Below are positions 47,956-59,560 of a stretch of DNA of 64,000 nucleotides, in pieces. Position 1 is the first letter of the stretch; the number at the start of each line of letters is the position of its first letter. The notes below the pieces were generated by a model. That model was not told where the DNA came from and ran no database searches. It saw only the letters and a program-made list of their open reading frames with translations. Source of the DNA: Candidatus Protistibacter heckmannii (lineage in GTDB: Bacteria > Pseudomonadota > Gammaproteobacteria > Burkholderiales > Burkholderiaceae); the NCBI GenBank assembly GCA_025050535.1, contig JALBVF010000008.1:1-64000 (forward strand), given 5' to 3'. A program made the translations under genes and the position numbers.

Positions 47956-49081
47956 ATGCATTGCTCGACGCATGGACGCGTCGGTTCCGCCGCGCGCAGT
48001 TGCAAGCATCAATCGACAAGCCTCGCCGGGCGGGTGTGCGCCCGCGCCGCGGCTCTGGCCTTTGCCTCGCTGGGGGCGGACGCGGCCGGCGCCGAGGAAG
48101 CAGGGCCCTCGGGCGTGAGCTTCTACGGCCTGGTCGGCCTGGACGTCGCCAGCACCAAGCGCAGCGACGCCACGCCGCGCGCGCTGGCGATGCAGTCCGC
48201 CGGCCTGAACGGCCCCTTCTGGGTGGTGGGCGGCAGGGAGGACCTGGGTGGTGGGCTGAAGTCGGTCTTCGCGCTGGAGAGCTTTTTCCAGACCACCACG
48301 GGCGCGGCCGGTCGCCTCAGCACCGAACCGCTCTTCAGCCGCAACACCTACGTCGGCCTCGAAGGCGGCTACGGCCGCGCGACCCTGGGCCGGAACACCA
48401 AGCTGCTCTATCTTAGCGAGCAGTGGATCAACCCCTTCTCCACCTCCATCCTCTTCTCGCTGCTGGTGATGCAGACCACGCAGCCGCAGTTCGGCGGCGC
48501 CACGCTGGGCGACACCTTCTGGAACAACGTGCTGCAGTACGCGACGCCAAATCTCTCGGGCTGGAGCACCATCGCCCACGTCGGCATCGGCGGCCTCGCC
48601 GGCAGCAACGCCGCGAACAATCTGGCCTTGAGTGTGAAGTACGAAGGCGGCCCGATGACGGCGGTGGCCATGGCGCAGAACGACGGCATCGCCAACGCCA
48701 CGACGGCGACGCCTTCGCCCTCGCCCTGGGCCACGGCGCAGCTTGCCTGGCTGGCCGGCGGCGCCTACGACCTCAAGCCGGTGAAGGTCTACGGCGCGGC
48801 GCAGGGCACCGACGGCTTCTCCACGGTCGGCCAGAAGTCGCTCACCTGGTCGAGTGGGCTGTCCTGGTCCACGACGCCGTCGGGCAGCGTCCTCGCCGCC
48901 TTGGCCAAAACCCGCGTCAGCGCGCCCGGCAAGGCGGACACGCGGCGCAATACCGCGACCTTCGGCTATGACTACTGCCTGTCCAAGCGGACCGATCTCT
49001 ACGCGGTCTACGTCTACGGCAAGCAGACGGGTCAGGGGGCCGGGCAAAACGCTCTGCGCTGAGATCCGCCACGTGTTCTGA
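47956..49081 (+). pseudogene. Gram-negative porin (OmpC/PorB type), frameshift at the last strand
   Basis: General porins are trimeric 16-strand outer-membrane barrels. ATG at 47956 has AGGGG upstream. The mature part starts SGVSFYGLVGLDVASTKRSD and shows PFWVVGGREDLGGGLKSVFA, RNTYVGLEGGYGRATLGRN and NNVLQYATPNLSGWSTIA. The open frame stops at 49062. A shift near 49045 places the true end, CAEIRHVF with the terminal Phe needed for BamA recognition, in the next frame (TGA at 49079-49081). The protein made would lack the beta-signal. It lies 160 bases after the alkylsulfatase gene. Confidence 0.8.
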
Positions 49082-49116
49082 AGCCGGCGATGCGATGAGC
49101 CCGCCGGGGCGCGGGT

Positions 49117-50237
49117 CTATTCCGCGTCCTTGCCGGAGACGGGGGCCCTGAAGGGCGAGCGTTCGCCGAGTTCGTCAAGATAGGCGTCGATCCCCTGGGT
49201 CTCGCACCGCAGGAAATTTTCCACCGCGTCGGCGAAGGCGGGATGCGCCAGCCAGTGCGCCGAATGCGTGGCCACCGGCATCAGGCCGCGCGCCATCTTG
49301 TGCTCGCCCTGGGCGCCGCCATCGAACACCGCGACGCCCGCCTCGATGCACCACTGCAGAGGCTGATAGAAGGCGGTCTCGAAACGCAGGCAGGGCACGG
49401 TCTCCAGCGCCCTCCCCCCAGTAGCGGCCGTAGGCAGTCTTGCCTTCTGGGCCCTCGCCCACGACGAGCAGCGAACTGGCGATGGGCCGCACGCCGCCGT
49501 CCTGTTCGCGGTCTGCGATCACCAGATGCAGGTTCTCCGGCATGGTCTCGCCCAGGCGCAGGAAGAAGGCGCGGTTGAGGTAGGGCGTGGAATGGTGCCC
49601 GCGGTAGGTTTTTGCATAGCAGCGCGCGAAGAAATGCCAGTCGGCTTCCGTGATCTGCGCGCCGTGTAGATGGCGGAAACGCACGCCGGCCTGCGCGACC
49701 TTGCGGCGTTCGGCGCGGATGTTCTTGCGTTTTTTCTGTTCGAGCTCGCCGAGGAATTGCTCGAAGTCCGCATAGCCGCGGTTGCGCCAATGGAATTGCA
49801 CGCCGCTGCGGATCAGCATGCCGGCGCCGGCCAGCGCGTCGCGCTCGGCGTCGGTGGGGAACAGGACGTGCAGCGAGGAGGCGCCCAGCTCGCGCGCGAA
49901 ATCGAGCGCCGCGCACGGGCGTGAAGGGAATCGCGCCGAGGAGCTTGGGGTAGTACTCGAGGCCGTGGCGCGCATAGGCGTCGGCCCAGACCCAGTCGAA
50001 GACGTATTCACCGTAGGAGTGTGACTTGAGGAACAGAGGCATCGCTGCGGCGAGCGTCTCGCCCTCCCACAGCGTGAGGAAGACCGGCTCCAAGCCGGTC
50101 TCGCCGCCGATGCAGCGCGCCTCCTGCAGCGCCAGAAGGAAGGCATGGCGCAGGAAAGGATTGCCGCCCGCGCCGGGCGCGGCCAGCGCGTCCCATTACG
50201 AAGCCGGAATCCGCGCAAGATTCCGGATGGCCTGCAT
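49117..50237 (-). pseudogene. FemAB-like GNAT protein (DUF482 family), nonsense codon and two frameshifts
   Basis: The family is conserved in front of nadE in Rhodocyclales and is annotated as a peptidoglycan-related or GNAT N-acyltransferase of unknown substrate. ATG at 50237 (MQAIRNLARIPAS) is followed by TAA at codon 14 and then WDALAAPGAGGNPFLRHAFL. LKSHSYGEYVFDWVWADAYA is in the same frame, a shift occurs near 49915, RKNIRAERRKVAQAG and ARCYAKTYRGHHSTPYLNRA follow, and a second shift near 49420 leads to the C-terminus QGEHKMARGLMPVATHSAHW. It is divergent from nadE. Confidence 0.82.
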
Positions 50238-50357
50238 GCCATAATTGCCGTACTTGCCGGACGCGAATACATCGGATGGAGCGCTGTCGATTCCGTCCTC
50301 TGCGCCGCCAGCCGTTTCCTTGCTCAAGCTGTTCCGCCTTATTGTTGAACCGAGACC

Positions 50358-52425
<2,068 letters not shown>

Positions 52426-52440
52426 GCCCGTATTCCCCAA

Positions 52441-52461
52441 CGCCGGCCGCCCAGGCCGGCG
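52441..52461 (+). terminator. GC-rich hairpin after glnB
   Basis: CGCCGGCC and GGCCGGCG form a perfect 8-bp stem with a 5-base loop, 15 bases after the glnB stop. No T run follows (CTTCGCTCGG), so termination would be weak or Rho-assisted. Confidence 0.4.
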
Positions 52462-52484
52462 CTTCGCTCGGCATCTCCATGCGC

Positions 52485-52508
52485 GTCAGGTCCGGTTCCG
52501 GACCTGAC
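52485..52508. terminator. 24-base perfect palindrome between convergent glnB and the chemoreceptor gene
   Basis: GTCAGGTCCGG, two bases, then CCGGACCTGAC: 11-bp arms without mismatch. The right arm touches the stop codon of the minus-strand chemoreceptor pseudogene. Position between convergent genes suggests a two-way transcription stop, but T runs are absent. A protein-binding site is the alternative. Confidence 0.4.
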
Positions 52509-54067
52509 TAGAGCTCTTCCCAGCCTTGTTCGATGCCGGTCCCGGTCTTGCGGGCGGCGTGCCGCACGCTGCGCTTGGGAAGCGCTGTGACGTTGCCGCC
52601 AAGCTGGTGCGCGGGATTGATTTCCCGCTCCACCGAGGCGTGGCCGACAGTGATCTGTTCGGCGGCCGGGAGTGCGGCCGAGCTGCCTTCGAGGAAGATG
52701 GCGACGCTCGCGCGCATTTCGTTGACCTGGTCTTCCAGGCTCGCGGCGGCGGCTTCTTCCACCAGCGCGGCGTTCTGCTGGGTGATCTTGTCGAGCATGG
52801 CGACGGCCTGGCCTACCTGCTGGATGCCCGCGCTCTGCTCGGACGAGGCCGAGGCGATCTCGCCGACGATGTCGGTCATCTGGCGCACCGCGCCCACGAT
52901 GTCCTCCATCTTGCGGCCGGCTTCGGCCACCTGACGGGTGCCGGCGTCCACCTTGTCGGTGGAATCGACGATCAGCCCCTTGATTTCCTTGGTGGTCGCC
53001 GCGCTGCACCAGGCTGCGCACTTCGCCCGCGACCACGGCGAAGCTGCGGCCCTGCTCGCCGGTGCGGGCCGCCTCGACCGAAGCGTTCAGCGCCAGCATA
53101 TTGGTCTGGAAGGCGATGCCGTCGATCACCGCGGTGATCTCGGCGATCTTGCGCGATGCGTCGCTGATGGCGTGCATCGTGGCGACGACTTCGCCCACTG
53201 CGGTTCCGCCTTCGACCGCGACCGTCGTGGCGCTGGAGGCGAGCTGTGCGGCATGCCTTCTGCTTGACGGTGGAGGTCAGCTCTTCCATCGAGCTGGCGG
53301 TCTCCTCGAGGCTCGAGGCCTGCGTCTCGGTGCGTGAGGACAGGTCGAGATTGCCGGTGGCGATCTCACGGCTGGACGTGGCGACGACGCCGACGGTTTC
53401 ATCGATATGTATGACGAAGCCGCCCACCGAGCGCGAGAAGGACCAGGCGGCCATCAGCCCCACGAGCAGGCCCACGCAGGCCAGGACGCCGGCGAACCAG
53501 CGGGCCATCACGGTTTCGTCCTGCACGCTTGCGCCGGCCACCTCGACGAATTAGACCTGATAGTCCATCAAGGCTTTCACCGCGCCGAAGAAGACCATGG
53601 CCTTGGCCTTGAGCGCGGTGTTGAGCAGGGTGACCGCTTCGTCGTGGGACTTGGGGTCGTCGAGCAGCTTCTGCGCACGCAGCGCGTCGCGGCCGTAGTC
53701 GGTTCGCGCGGCCACGAGCTTGGCGTGCAGCTCCATGCCCTTGGGTGATTTGATGAGCGTGCCGAGCTGGTCGAGATCTCCGCCCACGGTCTGCTGCAGC
53801 TTGTCGATCTCAGCGTCGAAGCGCGCGAACTCCTCGCAGTCCGACAAGGTACCCTTTTCATACATAGAGCAGCTCGTTGATCGCATGCACGCCGGCCTTG
53901 ATCTCTTCGGCCAGGATGGCCTTAGTGACGTACTGCCCCATCGATCGCGTGTGCTCGGCGATGCTGCCGAGATATATCGCCGATACCGCACCTACCGCTG
54001 CAATCATGGCCAGAAAAATGCCAAAACCCGACCGCAGCCTTGCCTTGAAAGACAGGCTTGCCAACAT
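52508..54067 (-). pseudogene. Methyl-accepting chemotaxis protein, nonsense codon and three frameshifts
   Basis: Start MLASLSFKARLRSGFGIFLA at 54067 gives the first membrane helix. The four-helix-bundle sensor (ARFDAEIDKLQQTVGGDLDQ) follows after a frameshift near 53865. TAA at 53551-53553 interrupts it, the second helix ([20 protein letters not shown]) and HAMP region come next, then shifts near 53250 and 53000. The signalling tip [20 protein letters not shown], then [20 protein letters not shown], identifies the family beyond doubt. The C-terminal methylation helix ends at 52508. It cannot work. No che genes are in the window. Confidence 0.9.
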
Positions 54068-54136
54068 CGCACTACTCTCCCCAGATCTTTGCCCGACGGG
54101 ACTGTCCGCGCAGGTTTCCCGTACCATCGTTTCTTT

Positions 54137-55255
54137 TATTGATTAAGCATTTAAACATTGAATTTATTGAGCGATATAGAGTCGGCATGTTGTATGGACA
54201 AAATCGACTCGAGAACGCTGCCGGTAGCTGCCCTGAACGAACGGCGCCGACGTGCGGTGAAGATGCGGCTGGATGGCGTGAGCCTGAAGGACACGGCGGC
54301 GCAATGCGAGATGTCGCGCACGACGCTCATTGCGGCGGTGAAGGCGTATCGCGCGGGCGGGTGGAAGGCCCTCGACGTAGAGCGCCCCGGGCGCCCACAG
54401 GGTACGGGCAGAACGCTGACGGCGGAGCAGGAGCGCGAGGTTCAGCGGCTGATCCGCGACCGCACGCCCGACCAGTTGAAGATGATCTATGCGCTGTGGA
54501 GCCGCCAGGCAGTGGCCGAGTTGATCCTTAACCGATACGGCATCAAGCTGGCCGTTCGCACGATGGGCCTGTATCTGGAGCGTTGGGGCTTCACGCCGCA
54601 AAAGCCCATGAAGAAGGCCTACGAGCAGTCGCCGGCGGCGGTGAAAAAGTGGCTCGACGAGGACTACCCGGTGATCGCCGCCTGCGCCAAGGCTGAGGGG
54701 GCCGAAATTCACTGGGGCGACGAGACCGGCGTGCGCCGCGACGACGTGCGCGGGCGCAGCTATGCCCCGCAGGGCCAGACGCCCGTGATTCGCGTGAACA
54801 ACAAGCGCCACGGCTTGTCGGTGATCTCCACCGTCACCAACAAGGGCCAGATGCGCTGGCAGGCCTTCGACGGAGCGTTGAGCGCCGACATCCTGATCGA
54901 CTTCCTGCGCCGGCTGGTCAAGGATGCCGGCCGAAAGATCTACCTGATCCTGGACAACCTGCGCGTGCACTACAGCAAGCCCGTAAAGGCCTGGCTGGCC
55001 GAGCAAAAGCACGAGATCGAAGTCTTCTACTTGCCCAGCTACAGCCCCGAACTGAGCCCCAACGAAATGGCCAATGCCGACCTGAAGCAGGTCGGCACCA
55101 AACTCGCTCCAGCTCGCTCGAAGCTGCAACTGGTGAAGGCCACGCGCCAGCATCTGCTCAGCGTTTAGCGACAGCCCGAGCGCGTCAAGAGCTACTTCGA
55201 ACATGCGCCGGTTCGGTATGCTGCTTGAGTTCATTGTTTCAATGCTGGATCAATA
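54137..55255 (+). mobile_element. IS-B (IS630 family), longest copy
   Basis: The element is 1119 bases long with TA at each edge and inverted ends (left TATTGATTAAGCATTTAAAC; right, read inward, TATTGATCCAGCATTGAAAC). The transposase gene is on the plus strand. It shares no more than family-level similarity with IS-A (same motifs, different DNA) but has a very similar outer TATTGATCC end. It lies between the dead chemoreceptor and LysR genes. Confidence 0.9.
54194..55168 (+). CDS. IS630-family transposase of IS-B, C-terminally shortened
   Basis: The likely start is MDKIDSRTLPVAALNERRRR at 54194 (the frame opens 12 codons earlier). The N-terminal helix-turn-helix ([20 protein letters not shown]) and DDE core are whole: first Asp in IHWGDETGVRRDD near residue 179, second in LILDNLRVHYSKP near 257, Glu in YSPELSPNEMANADLKQVG near 293. 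TAG at 55166-55168 replaces a Gln codon kept in the 59.6-kb copy. It removes the last 20 residues (RQPERVKSYFEHAPVRYAA still follows in frame). Whether the shortened enzyme works is unknown. Confidence 0.85.
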   Translation: MDKIDSRTLPVAALNERRRRAVKMRLDGVSLKDTAAQCEMSRTTLIAAVKAYRAGGWKALDVERPGRPQGTGRTLTAEQEREVQRLIRDRTPDQLKMIYALWSRQAVAELILNRYGIKLAVRTMGLYLERWGFTPQKPMKKAYEQSPAAVKKWLDEDYPVIAACAKAEGAEIHWGDETGVRRDDVRGRSYAPQGQTPVIRVNNKRHGLSVISTVTNKGQMRWQAFDGALSADILIDFLRRLVKDAGRKIYLILDNLRVHYSKPVKAWLAEQKHEIEVFYLPSYSPELSPNEMANADLKQVGTKLAPARSKLQLVKATRQHLLSV

Positions 55256-55332
55256 TTCTTGTCTCGTTCTTCTGGTCGAGGCCCGCCGCCTTTGAAGCGG
55301 AATGCCGCATAGCTTACTGTAGAATTTTTTTC

Positions 55333-56090
55333 ATGAGCACCAGCGCCCGAAAACCGGTCCGTCCCAAGCCCGCGCCGCCGCGGCTGCTGGTCTATCTGGA
55401 CGCCGTCGTGCGCGCCTGCTCCATCCGCAAGGCCGCCGAGCAGCTGCACATCGCCTCCACCACGCTCAACCGCCGCATCATCAATCTCGAAGCCGAACTC
55501 GGCACGCCGCTCTTCGAGCGCCTGCCCGGCGGCGTGCGTCTCACCGCCGGCGACGAGATCTACATGGGCTACGTGCGCCGCAGCCTCGCCGACCTCGAAT
55601 CCGCCACCTCGCAGATCGAACAGCTGCGCGGCCTGATGCGCGGCGAGGTGCGCATCGCCGTCGCCGAATCGGCCGGCGTGAGTCTATTGCCCAGGCTCGT
55701 CGCCGCCTTCCAGGCGCGGCATCCCGGCGTGCGCTTCCGCATCCGCCTGGGCGGCACCGAAAGCCTCATGCCCGTGCTGCTCGAGGACGCCGCCAGCCAG
55801 AGCCTGCGCCTGGCCGACTGCGCACCCTATCCCGTGGCGCTCGGCGAGGAATCCTTCGGCGGGCGCAAGCTCATCGAGCAGGTTCTCCTCAAAAGCCGCT
55901 TCAAGCTTGACGTCGCGCTCGTCGCCTCCTCCGTGGAAACTGTGAAGGCTTACACCCGCGAGACCGGCGCCATCCCCTTCCAATTCGCGCTCGCCAACAG
56001 CCGCCTGGTGCTCGCCGTGCGCCGCGGCCGTTCTCTGCGCAGTCTTTCGCCGAAAGCCTGCGCCAAGCCTTGAGGGAATATGCGGGCTGA
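55333..56090 (+). pseudogene. LysR-type transcriptional regulator, internal deletion and 3' frameshift
   Basis: ATG at 55333 opens MSTSARKPVRPKPAPP. The winged helix-turn-helix is LLVYLDAVVRACSIRKAAEQ, then LHIASTTLNRRIINLEAELG. The effector domain starts normally (GEVRIAVAESAGVSLLPRLV) but jumps from MPVLLEDAA to SQSLRLADCAPYPVAL. It lacks about 35-40 residues that would complete its first subdomain. Near 56035 the frame shifts, and the true C-terminus (SFAESLRQALREYAG) ends at 56090. It is directly upstream of the ring-opening amidohydrolase gene, which it probably controlled. Confidence 0.8.
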
Positions 56091-56171
56091 GACCCCCGTG
56101 AGCTAAAAAAGCATCGCGCCAGGCGGTTTTTTTATCTGAGCGCTCTCGCCCCGGCTGGCTATCCTGCCGCC

Positions 56172-57129
56172 ATGAAAGCCAATGTCCACCGCCTGAGCAT
56201 GCAGCACCCCGGCGACGTGTCCGCGCTCGAGGTGCTGATCGTCTCCGGAGAAATTCGTCCCGAGGAAATCGTCGCCGTCATCGGAAAAACCGAAGGCAAC
56301 GGCGGCGTCAACGACTTCACCCGCGGCTATTTCACCCAATCGCTGATGGGCATGCTCGCCCGCCACCTGAACACCCCCGCCGAAGCCCTGCTGCACACCC
56401 TGCCCTGCGTGCTCTCCGGCCGCCTCCGCCGCGCACGCCGGCCCTGGTGCGCTGGCCATCGGCGTGGCCTTCAGCCAGCCGGTCGCCGCCGAGGAAGTTG
56501 GCCGCGCGGCGCAGATCCGCAGCGTCGCCGAAGCCGTGGTCTCCGCCATCGCCGACGCCGGAATCCGCTCGATGGCCTACGCGCGCGCCGCCGGCGCCTT
56601 CGGCGTGGGCATCGCCCTGAACGAACTGGGCGGCAGCGCCGACGAATACGAAACCGCCCTGCTCGCCGACTTCATCCTGCATTCGCCGCGCGACAGCATC
56701 TCCTCCGGCGTCGAAATCGACCGCCACGAAATCATCGTGCTCGGCAACAGCCCCGCCTGGACCGGGCCGCTTCGCATCGCTCACCAGCCGATGGCTGACG
56801 CCCTCGACATCGGCTCCGTCTACAAAGTTCTCGCCGAACTCGGCATTCCAGCCGACCACCAGGTCCGCGAGGAGGACGCCGCGCGCATCGCCGGCGTCAT
56901 CGTCAAATGCGAGCCCGACCGCCGCAACCGCATCCACGGCCAGCGCCACACCATGCTCGACGACACCGACATCAACGCCCAGCGCCACATGCGCAGCGCC
57001 GTCGGCGGCATGGTCGCCTCGGTCCTGGGCGACGGCCGCATCTTCGTCTCCGGCGGCGCTGAGCACCAAGGCCCGGACGGCGGCGGGCTGCTCGCCGTGA
57101 TCGCCGCGGCGGCCGACACCTCCAGCTGA
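56172..57129 (+). pseudogene. Ring-opening amidohydrolase (AtzD/TrzD/barbiturase family), two internal deletions
   Basis: The family hydrolyses cyanuric acid or barbiturate with three repeated domains, each giving one Ser-Lys pair. ATG at 56172. Domain 1 has EEIVAVIGKTEGNGGVNDFT with its Lys. At HTLPCVLSG the frame shifts (near 56425) and the Ser-containing GGTEG stretch is disturbed. Domain 2 runs RSVAEAVVSAIADAGIR and jumps to SMAYARAAGAFGVGIALNEL, skipping about 30 residues that should hold the second Lys (VKCPLLT-like). Domain 3 is complete (VIVKCEPDRRNRIHGQRHTM, HMRSAVGGMVASV, VSGGAEHQGPDGGG) to 57129. Total length is about 319 codons against the usual 360-370. Confidence 0.85.
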
Positions 57130-57276
57130 GCGCGGCCGTGCCCGCCCCGGCCGTCCGCGCGAAAGCCGGCAAGCCAGACGCCGCCTGCGCTGGCACGGAT
57201 GATGCGCTCCTTCCCTGCAAACGCGAGGGCGCGCCGCACGGCCGGTGGCCCCCGCTCGAATCATCGGAATCCTGAC

Positions 57277-57625
57277 ATGCGCATAGCAATCATCGGCTGC
57301 GGCGTGGCCGGCAGCGTGCTGGCCGCGGTGCTCGACGGCCGGCCCGGCGTCGAAGTCGTCTGCTTCGAAAAAGCCAGACCCAGCGAGCACGCCGAAGCCG
57401 GCACCGGCCTGAACGTTGGCCTCAACGCCATCCAGGCGCTGCGCCTGGCCCATCCCGAGCTGGCCCGCACGGTGCGTGCCGCCAGCTACGACTGGATGCG
57501 CTGGCGCGTCGAACTCACCAACGGCGCGCTCGTGTTCGACTTCGTCATGACCGAACTCGCCGACGAGCTCGGCATCCGCATCCGCTGGTCCGAGCTCTAC
57601 CGCGTGCTGCGCGAATCCATCCCTG
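57277..57625 (+). pseudogene. FAD-dependent monooxygenase (UbiH/PHBH type), N-terminal fragment
   Basis: ATG at 57277 opens MRIAIIGCGVAGSVLAAVLD, the dinucleotide-binding GxGxxG. AEAGTGLNVGLNAIQALRLA and RIRWSELYRVLRESIP follow, as in aromatic or amide hydroxylases. After about residue 116 the similarity stops. The frame runs on to 57729 as Ala/Arg-rich sequence that belongs to the leader of the next gene. Two thirds of the protein, including the DG and GD motifs, have been deleted. It is 147 bases after the amidohydrolase and was probably part of the same catabolic set. Confidence 0.8.
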
Positions 57626-57725
57626 CGCGCGCGCCGGGCCTGGCAACGCGCCGAGGGAAAGACCGGACAGCGCAGACTGCAGGCAGGCCGCGCGCAGCAG
57701 CCTGCGCCGGGAGAGTGAAGTGTCT

Positions 57726-59560
57726 ATGAAGAACATCGATGCAAGGTCCATGCCATCGCGCGTGCTGGCGGTCTGCCTCTTCGGCCTGGTCTACGGGCTG
57801 ACGGCCAAGCTCGGCTTCAACTATTCGACCATCTCCAGCAACGTCACCCTGCTCTGGCCGCCCAGCAGCATCAGCCTGTTCGCGGTGCTGCGCCACGGCT
57901 TCTGGCTCTGGCCCGGCATCGTGATCGGCGACCTGATCGCCAACGCCGGCACCAATGCGCCGCTGGGCTCCATCCTCGGCATCTCCGCTAGCAACATCGC
58001 CGAGACCCTCGCCTGCGCCTGGCTGCTGCGCCGCTACGTCGGCTTCGAGGACGCGCTCGAACGCATCCAGGATGTCGTCTGGCTGCTCCTGCTGGGCACC
58101 GCCAGCGCCGCCCTGAGCGCCTTCATCGGCCCCACCGCGCTGCCGCCGGCGGCGCGCTGCCCTGGGGGCTCTACTGGTCGGTATGGGTGCAATGGCTGAT
58201 GGGCGACGCCAGCGGCGTGGTGGTGCTCACGCCGCTGCTGCTGACCTGGACGCCGATACACAAGGGCGACTGGCCAGCCGCGCGCATCGCCGAGGCGGCG
58301 CTGATCCTCGCGGTGCTGCTGGCAGTGTGCGAGGCGGTATTCGGCGGCTTCGGCATCATCCGCCACGGCTATCACCCGGCCTCGCTGGCGATCTTTCCGG
58401 TGGTGGTGTAGAGCGCGCTGCGCTTCGGGCTGCGCGGCGCGACCTTCGCCACGCTGATCGTCTCGCTGGCCGCCGTCTGGTGCACGGAGCAGGGGCGCGG
58501 CCCCTTCGTGGTGGACATCGCGGTGGACAGCCTGCTGCGCTGGTGTGTGTTCACCAACGTGATCGCCATCACCAGCCTGCTGCTCGCCGCCTCGCGCTCG
58601 GAGCGCGAGCGCGCCGGCGCCGAACTGGCGGCCGAGCGCGATTTCGTCTCCGCCGTGCTCGACACCGAGGGAGCGCTGGTCATCGTGCTCGACGAGCAGG
58701 GCTGCGTGCTGCGCGCCAACCGCGCCTTCAGTGCGCTCTCGGGCTGGAGCCAGGAGGAGATCCTGGGCAAGCCCTTCGCGAAATCGCTGATCGCCGAGGA
58801 CCAGCTGCCCAAGGTGCAGGCCCATGACGACATCCTGCGCGTGGGCGTCTCCAGCGTGGTGCGCTACGAGACGCCGATGGTGCGCAAGAACGGTGAGCAG
58901 CGCGTGATCTCCTGGTCCAACGCGGTGCTGCGCGCGGGCCCCGATCCGGGCGCGGCGCGAAATCGAGGAGCGCGTGCGCGAATGCACCCGCGAACTGGCC
59001 GCAGCAACGAGGACCTCACCGCAGAAATCGCCGAACGCCAGCGCCTGGAGGCGGAGATCATCAATATCGCCGAGGCCGAGCAGATCCGCATCGGCCAGGA
59101 TCTGCACGACGGCCTGGGCCAGCAGCTCACCGCCGTGGTGGTGCTCACCGAACTGCTCGAGAACAAGCCGGCTGACGCGCGGCGCATCGGCGGCCTGCAT
59201 CCGGTGGAACTCGAGGCGCACGGGCTGATGGCCGCGCTCGAGCAGTTGGCGAGCACGGTGCGCGAGCTCTTCGGGCTGCGCTGCGAATTCCGCTGCGAGC
59301 GCGAGGTGCTGGTGCACGACAACGCGGTGGCGATCAATCTCTACCGCATTGCCCAGGAGGCGGTGACCAACGCGGTCAAGCACAGCAAGGCGTCCTCGGT
59401 GAGCCTCTCGCTGTCGCGCGCGGCGGATGCAATCGCGCTGGAGGTGTGCGCCGATGGCATCGGCCTGCGCGCCTCGCCGGGCCGCGGCGAGGACGCCGGC
59501 GCACGCGAAGGCGGCGGAGGAAGCAGTTTGGGCATGAGCATCATGCATTACAAGGCGCGC
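57726..59560 (+). pseudogene. MASE1-PAS sensor histidine kinase (NarX/DegS class), 3' end lost to IS-B
   Basis: ATG at 57726. An N-terminal MASE1 membrane domain (FGLVYGLTAKLGFNYSTISS, NVTLLWPPSSISLFAVLRHG) breaks frame near 58145. TAG at 58409-58411 stands in place of Trp before SALRFGLRGA. A PAS domain (LVIVLDEQGCVLRANRAFSA) is followed by a frameshift near 58960. HisKA_3 carries its His in RIGQDLHDGLGQQLTAVVVL, and the ATPase has IAQEAVTNAVKHSKAS. The G2 region GGGSSLGMSIMHYKARM joins the IS-B remnant at about 59560, removing the final 20-30 residues. No response regulator is adjacent. Confidence 0.85.
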
